A stretch of DNA of 64,000 bases, from assembly GCF_011397635.1 (NCBI RefSeq), contig NC_064774.1:1736520-1800519 (forward strand). Direction: 5' to 3'. Positions within the stretch are counted from its first letter, which is position 1, and each line of letters begins with the position of its first letter. Of the stretch, positions 55,574-64,000 are shown piece after piece. The notes beneath the pieces are model-generated. The model did not search any database. It saw only the letters and a list, made by a program, of their open reading frames with translations, and was not told where the DNA came from. This DNA is from Epinephelus fuscoguttatus. Taxonomy: Eukaryota; Chordata; Actinopteri; Perciformes; Serranidae. The position numbers were made by a program, and so were the translations under genes.

Positions 55574-55980
55574 CCAGGGGCGGGAACTCCTCTCTTTACG
55601 TCCTTCGTCCTCTTGTTTCGATGTGGCTACGAACAAAGACACTCAGATTCTGTGTTATAGTCAGAATATAAAAGAAACTCGTCTACAGATTTGTGAAAGA
55701 GAAGCGAAGTCTCATATGGATTTTAATCGAAGGAAAGCAGAGAAAGAGTCTCTGATGTCAAAGCCATGTTTGTGGAGTATTTTTAAAATAATCACCTGGT
55801 TTTAAATGTTTAAAATCTGTATTTTATGTCTAATGATGTCATTTTGATAGATGTGTCTGCAGCTGTTGAGAGGAAAACATTTATGTTTTCATCAGAGTGA
55901 AGGCAGGTTGTTCTCTTGGTTTATTCTCCCATGGTGCTGAAGTGTCCTTGAGCTGAGTTTGACAGTTTGTTCTGATTCAT

Positions 55981-55986
55981 AATAAA
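55981..55986 (+). terminator. Candidate tmem184c poly(A) signal
   Basis: AATAAA 408 bases past the stop codon at 55571-55573, with a second AATAAA at 56244-56249. Motif evidence only. Confidence 0.45.
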
Positions 55987-56259
55987 TTAACACGCCATAT
56001 CTAACCATTAGAAACTGTGTTGCTATTGTTAGTGTTAATCTTATTCCTCCAAACTTAGGAGAAGTCTCCAACAGCAGCCCTCTGAGGACGAGGGAACCAA
56101 GGGATAAACTTACCATACCAACCACAGACTGTCTGGAGAGACATTTAGAGGCATGGATTTTTGGATTAACTGCTTGCCGTCCAGACAACCCAAATTCAGG
56201 GCAACACAGGACAGAGCAGAGGTGGACCAAACCTGCAGCAACCAATAAATATAAAGCTA

Positions 56260-56720
56260 CAGTTGGTGACTTTTATGAAAATAACCTTGTGTCATATTTT
56301 CTATTATCTTATCAAATATGAATCAAGATTCTGTAACTATATCGTCTGAGGAAGTTTGCTCCGGTCAGTAGGTGTTGCTTGGGTTTCACTTCACTGTTTC
56401 CAACATGGCGGCCGGGTAACAAACTTTCTGATTTACAGCTAAACAGACACTAAAATATGTTTCTGGAAACATCTGAGGTGAGAAAAAGGCATTGCAGTAA
56501 CAGAATCTTGATGCATGTTTGCTCAGTTCCGCCCAGTTTGACCGCAGCAGTGATTGACATAGCTGCGCTGTGATTGGTTGTTTTCAGTGTGCCGTGGTAG
56601 AATCCAGTGAAGGCCATTAGGGGGAGAAGGAGAGGAGGAGGGACGATAATTTTATGCCTACCCGCCAGCAATAGCCATGATTGGCCATGACTTATGTTGA
56701 CAGGTTGTCCGTCCGTCCCA
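56260..56720. other. Region right of tmem184c, nothing firm
   Basis: AACATGGCGGCCGG at 56402 and the surrounding wording (GTGACTTTTATGAAAATAAC) resemble a common teleost repeat. No gene seen; no PRMT9-like coding. Confidence 0.3.
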
Positions 56721-56734
56721 TCCTTGTGAACACA

Positions 56735-57010
56735 ATTAAGAATGCCTCAAGGGAATTTCTTCAAATTTGGCACAAATGTCCACTTGGACTCAATGAACGG
56801 ATTAGATTTTGGTGGTCATAGGTCAAAGGTCAAGGTCACTGTGACCTTGTCTGTCTCATTCTTGTGAACTTGATATCTCAAGAATACTTTGAGGGAATTT
56901 TTAAAAATCTTGGACTGAAGAAAACGAATTAGAATTTTGTCGTTGGTGGTCAAAGGTCAGTATGTCCTCACAAAATATGTAACTCAAGAATTCATATGTT
57001 AATTATGACA
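56735..57010. repeat. Dispersed repeat carrying nuclear-receptor-like sites
   Basis: CAAATTTGGCACAAATGTCC, ACTTGGACTCAATGAACGG, GGTCAAAGGTCAAGGTCAC and TTGATATCTCAAGAATAC are known words of a widespread teleost repeat. It contains a DR1 (AGGTCAAAGGTCA, 56820-56832) directly followed by a full oestrogen-response palindrome AGGTCACTGTGACCT (56833-56847). Confidence 0.65.
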
Positions 57011-57546
57011 AAACTTCTCACAAATGTCTCACAGGATAAAATGACATGGTGTCGTTTCGGGTTGAATTTGATGGTCGTGGCTTACGGACACTTGGATTAT
57101 ACCACGCGAGCAGTAAGGAGACATTTTGTGATTTTTTAGTGTTCTTTTTTTACATGTTAATATTGGTCACCGTTGACTTTTCCGCTGAAACTCCAGGAGT
57201 GTTTTGTGAACTGGAGATCTTCACCCATCCTCACATTAGCACAGGGGGGAGGAGATATTGAGTGAATTTTCATTTTTGGGTGAACTATTGCTTTAAACTT
57301 GCAATAGAAAAAAAAACGCCCATAATATTAAGGCCAAACAAAAAACAATTCAACTGACATCAAAAGTGTTTTTATATAAATACGTCTGTTTTCTAATTTA
57401 CTTCAGACAGCTGAAAAAAAAGCTCAGCAGAAAGAAGTGTCAGTCTGATCATAACCAGCTGTTTTGAATGTTTCAGTTTAGTGATCCTGTTACTCCGCAC
57501 CCTGGCTCCACATCCACACACTCTATACTACTGTGAACATTTTTGT

Positions 57547-57560
57547 CCACTAGGTGGCAC
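57547..57560 (+). promoter_or_regulatory. CTCF-like motif
   Basis: CCACTAGGTGGCAC matches all 14 positions of CCASYAGRKGGCRS. A 13-of-14 match, CCAGTAGGTGACAC, is at 59831-59844 on the same strand. Confidence 0.35.
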
Positions 57561-57894
57561 ACATGGTCCGTTAAAAGTCATCAGGATCTCCAACAAGTCT
57601 GAAAACATCATGTGCTGAGGTTTGGGAAACTGAGGTTTAGATTACAAAAGCAAGTGTGAAATAAAAGTAAAGCATGGTGTGCAATAGGTCAAGATCTACC
57701 AGGATTTGGTTGATATAATCTAGTCTTCACTTCTCTGCTGACCAAACGGGAGAAACATCTCAAAGCCAGCTGTAAACCAAAACAAGGGCAGCAAGGCCCA
57801 CAATGACAAACAAAGGTCCACATAAACAGAGAACGTATAAGCACACACAAACCAGTGCAGAAATATGCTACACATATACATACATACATATATA

Positions 57895-58250
57895 TAGCCT
57901 ATATCCTCCTGAGACCCTGTGTCCTCATATGAGGAGACCACATTTTGGGTTTACTTTACCCTTATACTTCATTGTACTTAACTCAGACCTGCTGTCCTCG
58001 TTCATGGACAATTTTTCTGTGGTAGTAAGAGCACAATACACTGATCCATGTAGAAACAATGTAGAAACAAGATGGCAGCCATCTCTGCCAAGTCAGTCTG
58101 CAGCCGATCCCAACACAAAAGTAGACAAGGTCCAAAACCTGATCACATCTAATGGTTGAAACTTGTTTATTTATGATTATTTTGTTTGTAGTTTGATATG
58201 GCAACAAATTTGACCAACTTTAGCAACAGTAACAAGCTGAGACACAGTTA
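57895..58250. repeat. Dispersed repeat
   Basis: CTCCTGAGACCCTGTGTCC, TCATATGAGGAGACCACATT and CTGTCCTCGTTCATGGAC recall a high-copy teleost element. Probable, class uncertain. Confidence 0.4.
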
Positions 58251-58262
58251 CCCAGCAAGTGC

Positions 58263-58355
58263 TTGTTTGAGGACATTGGGACTTTATTGCTGTCTCGTTT
58301 GAGGACATTGGACTTTATTGCTGTCTTGTTTGAGGACATTGGGACTTTATTGTCA
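58263..58355 (+). repeat. Three tandem units of about 35 bases
   Basis: TGTTTGAGGACATTGGGACT, TTATTGCTGTCT is repeated three times with one-base differences, then decays. Confidence 0.9.
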
Positions 58356-58528
58356 TCTTTATTGTCAGGTAAAGCTGCAGGTTTGAAACTGAACTCCATC
58401 AGTAATAATCATCAGGAGCTGTGTGACTCTGTTACAGAGTCCAAACTGACCCTGTGAACCTGCTGTGTGTCATCAGTGTGTGACGGTGATATCTGGAGTT
58501 TATTTTGAAGGGGGAGGGGAGGTGCATC

Positions 58529-58540
58529 GAAACCGAAAGT
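58529..58540 (+). promoter_or_regulatory. ISRE-like motif upstream of exon-like sequence
   Basis: GAAACCGAAAGT fits the interferon-stimulated response element core GAAANNGAAA, and a further GAAAGAA follows within 10 bases. It lies about 130 bases before a possible splice donor at 58674. Functional use is unproven. Confidence 0.3.
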
Positions 58541-58899
58541 AACCGAGAAAGAACTGACGGGTACTTTCCAACATCTATTACAGCTGCGTGTTATCGACTG
58601 TGACCCGATACAGCCAGAGAAGAGACTTTGGATCCGCAGCGCCATAAGGAGCAAACGCCTTGAAGCCTTTCAGGTGATTGTCGGTGCATGAACCTGTGAA
58701 CATGTGTGTGTGTGCATGTCTGAATCAGACCAGCTGATCGGTTCGTGGTCTCTGCTGGAAGTGCGCAGTTTGGTGTCAGGCTCAGCCGACATGTTGTTTG
58801 TGCAGAGGGAGAAGTGGAGTGCGCAGCTGAGTCCAGAGCGCACAAGAGTTTCTGCAAACTTTGACCTCAAACGGATTCAAATGACGACATCAAATATAT

Positions 58900-60110
58900 A
58901 AGTAGACAGTTTTTAATGCGAGGAGCTGATATGAAATGTGAAAACAGGAGATGATGCCTGTTTGTTATTTATAGTGTTAGTAAACAAAGAACTGCGTCAC
59001 TCCTGCGCAGCAGCATGTTTTTCATGTACTTATTTCCACCACCAGGCGACGCCAAAGGGTCTGCTAACATTAAATGAAGCGGAGCTGCGTCAAATATTCT
59101 GTACATTTATTATCATAACACACGTGTCTGTTTTATGCTGCTCAGGCCTCGTGTAAATAAATTCAAATGAAACTTTATCAGTAGTAAAACTCAGCACCAG
59201 CAATATTGAAAACTATTTAAAGTAAAAATAATAATAAAAAAGGCTTTGAGGAACCTGATTAAAGGAATATGAAATGTTTTGTAGTACCTACAGCTGCTAT
59301 TCTGTTTGATGGTAAACAAATAGATTGTTTTCACCAGCTAAATAATGCCATTATGATAAAACATTATTAGTAAAGCACAAGTAAAATTCAGCTCCAGGTG
59401 CTGAGCATTAAAGAGTTAAAACATGACAGGGAAGAGAAATAATAAAGGAATTATTAATGGATATTAAAACAAGGAAAAATCAAAACAAAATAAATATGTG
59501 AAGCAAACCAGGGAAGTGTCTTTTATTAAAAAAAAGTCAAATAAACAAACGAAAATATTTATATTTTTTCTACTTAGTTGCTAAAAAAATACAAGTCCTA
59601 AAGATCTTTGCATGAGATCGATCGTATCAGGGGAATATAAGACAGAAAAAAGGGGAGGAATCTGATTAAAGATTGTTATTCTGATGTTCAGTTTAATGAC
59701 AATTTGTTCTTTTTACTAACTAATGTCTCTTTTAATCTTCAGGTTTATTTTTAAATTCCTTTAACTAATGAGCTTCTCCCACTCATGTGCACTCTGCTGA
59801 TTTCCACACACTTGTTCCTATAATTTTTCTCCAGTAGGTGACACTAACCGTCCAGTAGTGCAGCGTGTTGGAGCTGCGGTTGAATCTAATGACACACACA
59901 CTGTAACAGAGAGCCTGATCTGATGAGTGTTACTAGAGTTTGTCTCCATTTGAGTCTTTTTAAAAGGGATCTTTAGAGATTGTTTGAGTACACGACTTCA
60001 CAAAGCTGCTGGGATAAAATGAACACAGTCCAACTGATAATCAACAGCCTGTTTGAAACAGGAAGGAGGACGTTGAGACTGACTTCCTCTTTTTTGTCTG
60101 TTTGTTTCAC
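58900..60110. other. AT-rich region, nothing recognised
   Basis: No family-like coding on either strand. TATTTGTTTAATT-like simple sequence only. Confidence 0.35.
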
Positions 60111-60709
60111 AGCCCGCCCATCTGAGCGCTCACAAAGGAGCAGCCACAGAACACTGAACAAGGAAGTAAAGCTTTCTGACAGACGTAGGTGTTTATGATT
60201 TGAGTTGATTTTAAAACTTAAAAACACGTCTTTGTTGTAAATGTGTACTATATACAGTGATGTGAGTAACAAAGTACTGTTAGGTATGAGGTCTTCACAC
60301 TCTCTTATATTTCCATTTTACTCTGCTTTATACTTCTACTCCACTAAATTTATTTAATAACTTCAGTCAATAGAATTATGTTGTTGGATCATTATATCAT
60401 GTTATATATTCCAGCTTTGTTTCAATGTAGTTGGGACCTGCTACATATTAACATACACAGTTGAAACCATAGCTGTAGTTTCATAAAACATTTTTATTTT
60501 AAGTGACTTCAGACAAAAATCAAATAAATGTAAGGTAAATTTTGGCTCTTGCAGCCCGTCCTTGGTCATTCATGTCTGTTCCTGACACCTTAGCCATAAA
60601 CTGATCAAATTAAAGAATTAACGTGACACCATGTTGGAATTAGTTCTTGACAGATGTCGGGTAAAGTTATTTTGCTTCCTGTAGTTCTGTTTCAGCTGCA
60701 GCAGTCAAA

Positions 60710-60774
60710 ATGGCTAAGAAGAGGAAGATGAGGAAGCGATCCAAATCTCTGTGCTCCAGCCATGAGCTGATCGG
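60710..60774 (+). CDS. Speculative first coding exon of an unrecognised gene
   Basis: TTCTGTTTCAG (AG at 60694-60695) precedes an exon-like stretch with ATG in a strong Kozak context (A at -3, G at +4). It codes for a very basic start, MAKKRKMRKRSKSLCSSHEL, and ends at a donor GTAATG at 60775. Two earlier exon-like pieces lie upstream on the same strand: one ending CCTTTCAG before GTGATT at 58674, and one from 60113 after TTTGTTTCACAG to a donor at 60166 or 60185. I do not recognise the protein and saw no clear continuation before 64000. It could be chance splice-like sequence or antisense DNA. No link to PRMT9 was found. Confidence 0.2.
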
Positions 60775-60904
60775 GTAATGTACAAGCCAATCATTAATGA
60801 GCAGCTGTGATGTCATGAATGAAGGCTGAACACACTGTAGAAAGTTATATAGCACAGTAGGCCTATGGATTAGTCCTTCAAAATTATACACAGTGAATCT
60901 TACT

Positions 60905-60991
60905 CTTTATATTCACACTGTATATATGTACATACACACACACACACGTGTATATATATACACACGTGTGTGTGTGTGTGTACATGTACAT

Positions 60992-61029
<38 letters not shown>

Positions 61030-61037
61030 GTATATAT
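60905..61037 (+). repeat. Mixed CA/TG/TA microsatellites
   Basis: CACACA, GTGTGTG and TATATA blocks alternate, giving self-complementary stretches. They abut the Tc1 element on its left. Confidence 0.9.
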
Positions 61038-61038
61038 A

Positions 61039-61755
61039 CACTGAACAAAAATATAAACGCACCACTTTTGTTTTTGCTCCCATTTTTCATGAGCTGAACT
61101 CAAAGATCTAAAACATTTTCTAAACACATAAAAGACCATTTCCCTCAAATATTGTTCACAAATCTGTCTAAATCTGTGTTAGTGAGCACTTCTCCTTTGC
61201 CGAGATAATCCATCCCACCTCACAGGTGTGGCATATCAGGATGCTGATTAGACAGCATGATTATTGCACAGGTGTGCCTTAGGTTGGCCACAATAAAAGG
61301 CCACTCTGAAATGTGCAGTTTTGCTTTATTGGTGGGGTCTGGGGGGGTCAGAAAACCAGTCAGTATCTGGTGTGATCACCATTTGCCTCATGCAGTGCAA
61401 CACATGTCCTTCGCATAGAGTTGATTAGGTTGTTGATTGTCGCCTGTGGAATGTTGGTCCACTCCTCTTCAATGGCTGTGCGAAGTTGCTGGATATTGGC
61501 AGGAACTGGAACATGCTGTCGTATACGCCGATCCAGAGCATCCCAAACATGCTCAATGGGTGACATGTCCGGTGAGTATGCTGGCCATGCAAGAACTGGG
61601 ATGTTTTCAGCTTCCAGGAATTGTGTACAGATCCTTGCAACATGGAGCCGGGCATTATCATGCTGCAACATGAGGTGATGGTCGTGGATGAATGGCACAA
61701 CAATGGGCCTCAGGACACAAAAACAAAAGTGTTGCATTTATATTTTTGTTCAGTG
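61039..61755 (-). mobile_element. Internally deleted Tc1/mariner transposon
   Basis: Left end CACTGAACAAAAATATAAAC and right end (minus) CACTGAACAAAAATATAAAT are near-perfect inverted repeats (25 of 27 bases). TA target duplications lie at 61037-61038 and 61756-61757. Length 717 bases against about 1.3-1.7 kb for full Tc1-like elements; the transposase N-terminal half is gone, so it cannot move on its own. Confidence 0.92.
61360..61737 (-). pseudogene. Tc1/mariner transposase, C-terminal remnant
   Basis: Reads [17 protein letters not shown] ... [20 protein letters not shown]. The second D of the triad (in QHDNA) and the E (in PIEHVWD) are 34 residues apart, the DD34E spacing of Tc1 transposases. 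The paired helix-turn-helix and first catalytic D are absent because of the internal deletion. The remaining frame is intact over about 125 codons, so the deletion or insertion was fairly recent. Confidence 0.9.
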
Positions 61756-61762
<7 letters not shown>

Positions 61763-61833
<71 letters not shown>

Positions 61834-61885
61834 TATATATATATATGCGTATATATATATATATATATGCGTGTGCGTGTGTGTG
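61763..61885 (+). repeat. TA/CA microsatellite right of Tc1
   Basis: Long TATATA with CACACA and GCGTGTG interruptions. With the array at 60905-61037 it shows that the Tc1 copy landed in a TA-rich microsatellite. Confidence 0.95.
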
Positions 61886-61897
61886 TATATATATATA

Positions 61898-61995
61898 CAG
61901 AGGTGGAAAAAGTACTGAAAAATTCTATTCAAGTAAAAATAAGAAGTAGTTTGTTTAAAATGTACTTAAAGTAGAAGTTACTTAGTTACTTCCAA
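61898..61995. repeat. Dispersed repeat end (TACTT/AAGTA type)
   Basis: CAGAGGTGGAAAAAGTACTG, TATTCAAGTAAAAATAAGAAG and AAAGTAGAAGTTACTTAG are familiar teleost repeat words. Confidence 0.6.
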
Positions 61996-62098
61996 CAACT
62001 TGATGGGGGTCACTCCTATGCAGTGCAAAAATGGTTCAGGGGTCATAAATCCAATCCAAAAACTGGTTATTTTTCTACCATAGGATTCAATTCAGTTT

Positions 62099-62431
62099 AG
62101 GGCTGCACAATATCATTAGAGCATCACCATAGCAATGTGTTCTTGCGCAATAGTCACATTGTGAGACTGACAGTATAAGTTCATCATATCAATTTAATAT
62201 TAGTCAAAGGCAATATGCCATACTTATTTTGCTGGTTAATACTTTAGGTTGTGAAGTTCTCAATTTCCAGGACAGTTTGATTGTAAAATACATATTTCAT
62301 GCAAATACAGCCTTTCCAACTCCCAAATGATGACTTCTTTCCAAATAGAGCTATTCAAGTTATTGCAATACATATGGCAATATACAAAATTGTCGTTGCA
62401 TTGTCAGTTTTGTCTAATATTGTGCAGCCCT
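62099..62431. mobile_element. MITE with perfect 15-base inverted ends
   Basis: AGGGCTGCACAATAT (62099-62113) and ATATTGTGCAGCCCT (62417-62431) are exact inverted repeats, typical of a hAT-like teleost MITE. The 333-base body is noncoding. No clear target duplication. Confidence 0.75.
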
Positions 62432-64000
62432 GCCTCACCAACACAACTGTTAGACTGATGATACACAAAGCAAACTGTTGAGCAATGTTGTTGGCCATTA
62501 TTCTCAGAGATGCAAACAGGTGTATGATCAAAAAAGAGAGAGCTTGTCGAAGCGAAATTCTACACTAACACTAATTTGGAAGAATACTGTGTATTCCAAA
62601 ACAGAACAAATCCATTGAGCAACAGTGTTTCCCCTATATGCAACTAGCAGCGGTGGTGCTCCCCTGCTGAAATATGACCTCTGCTGCTGATTTATTTATT
62701 TTTTTTGCTCTTTAGAAACTACCGTTATAATATTTGGCGCTACGGACACTTCATATCCAGGTCAATTCACACACTTGTGAGTAAAGCATATCCACCTTAT
62801 TTTCAAACACAGAAGTAAATAGTGATCAACTTCCATTTTTTTGTGCGTGACTTCCGGTCAGCCGCTTTCCCTCATGCTTTCCCGTACCGGAGCTAACGGT
62901 GCAAGCTAATTTTTTTTCAGTTTTCAGTTGTTTATGTTATTCAATCAGTTAGTTAGTTAGTTAGTTAGTTAGTCTGTGTATTTTGTATAGATAACTGTGC
63001 CCACGTTTCCGTTATAACGGAAATTTATTCCCTCTAAATGCGAATAAATCGCACGTCAATCATAAACTATGAACCAAAAAAGCACAATCTATCCCGAGTG
63101 AGACAAACTGCTTGATCCCCGTCTCCAGTGTACCAGCAGAGAACCTGCAGAACCGAATCAGTGAAAAAACACACCGGGCTACACAGCCTCTCTACCTGAG
63201 CAGCTGAAGCTGCGGCTCGCACCCTCGACACACAGACGGTGCTTCTGCATGCCAGCCACACGTGCGCGCAACTGTGAGAAATAAATATGTGAGGTGTACA
63301 CTGCTTTTCTATCTTTTTTCCCTTTTCTTTCTTTCTTTCTTTCTTTCTGTCAGCGACATACACTCCTAACACAGGACGGGTTGTTTTAATTGACTGAGTT
63401 GATCATTAAGCCATAGTGATGCGCGGATCAGCTCTGATAGCACCTGAATCAGCATGTACGCATCAACCATCCAGCCGTTACAACATGACTGAGCTAGCAA
63501 AGCAGTCTTGTGTTGCTGTGTGTGGTATTTATTCAGTTTTGGGAAATCACGATGTCTAGAAAGCATCAGTGGCTCCAGCTGACAGGGACAGCTAACGTTA
63601 ACACTAGCAACAAAGCTAACATCAGGATCGTCATCCGTTAAAAGCCTCCCGTTGTCGGATACGACATGAAACTACTCCAGTTAGCTCTATCATGTTGTAA
63701 CTAAGACATCCATTGGAGAAAATATTTTCTTCACGGGCCACTTTGTGAGTTTAGTGAGTTATTACAGACACGCTAACGGCTAACAGCTAACGGTTAGCCC
63801 AGCTAATCTACGATAACCATGTTATTAATTACACAGAGAGAAAATACTAATGTTTGTTCAGTCATTGTGTTTATAGATTTTACAAACATCAGATTAGTCT
63901 AAACGGTGATATAGTGACGTGAAAAATATGATATATACATATATATAGCTAAACTAAGCAAGGTAAACAACAAGGCGATTCCCATTTACACAGTGGTCAG
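62432..64000. other. Right edge, no gene recognised
   Basis: Contains CAACAGTGTTTCCCCTATATG at 62619 (a common repeat start), a TTAG run at 62950 and a TTTC run at 63327. GCTAACG/TAGCTAAC words are dense after 63580. No convincing exon chain was found. Confidence 0.35.

Overview
The window is nuclear DNA of a ray-finned fish, most likely a spiny-rayed (percomorph) teleost. Four intron-rich vertebrate genes are spelled out exon by exon. The rest is packed with teleost-type dispersed repeats, tRNA-derived SINEs with A and B boxes, Tc1/mariner, hAT-like and other DNA-transposon relics, and CA/TG microsatellites. The genes are slc10a7 (minus, 3.6-14.7 kb, last small exon not found), ttc29 (minus, 17.4-25.2 kb), an endothelin receptor of the A type, ednra (plus, 31.2-43 kb), and tmem184c (plus, about 45.2-56 kb). 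Order and orientation match what I recall of human 4q31.2 (SLC10A7 -, TTC29 -, EDNRA +, TMEM184C +). POU4F2, which lies between SLC10A7 and TTC29 in human, is not seen here, and PRMT9, expected right of TMEM184C, is not recognised.

Layout. 0-3.5 kb: a degenerate T/G-rich minisatellite element and repeat relics, with no recognised gene. 3.6-14.9 kb: eleven slc10a7 coding exons with repeat-filled introns and a CpG-rich first exon. 14.9-17.3 kb: AT-rich intergenic DNA with a decayed tandem repeat. 17.3-25.3 kb: ttc29, with eleven coding exons, a long 5' intron holding SINE and other repeats, and a candidate RFX X-box at its start. 25.3-31.2 kb: intergenic, with a 1.9 kb DNA transposon with long terminal inverted repeats, a GATA microsatellite and a 1.4 kb element carrying an internal minisatellite. 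31.2-43.1 kb: ednra, whose fourth coding-region intron is an old tandem array full of TTCTAGAA palindromes and whose last intron holds a second copy of the minisatellite element. 43.1-47.4 kb: hAT MITE, two tandem arrays, the GC-rich tmem184c promoter and a 32-bp-arm hairpin. 47.4-55.6 kb: tmem184c, whose introns hold huge pyrimidine-rich, 11-bp and TACC arrays and a hAT insertion with a BED zinc finger. 55.6-64 kb: repeats, a deleted Tc1/mariner copy, and a speculative unrecognised plus-strand transcription unit with an ISRE-like motif.

The four genes do not form an operon or pathway: a Golgi/plasma-membrane transporter-like protein, an axonemal TPR protein, a vasoactive-peptide GPCR and a DUF300 membrane protein, kept together by ancient synteny. 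The most unusual things are the (1) dispersed elements with a conserved leader, an internal variable tandem array and a conserved tail, (2) dinucleotide repeats that sit on a large share of the splice sites of all four genes, (3) near-identical polypyrimidine tracts in ednra and tmem184c introns, and (4) an 11-bp minisatellite that runs directly into a splice acceptor.
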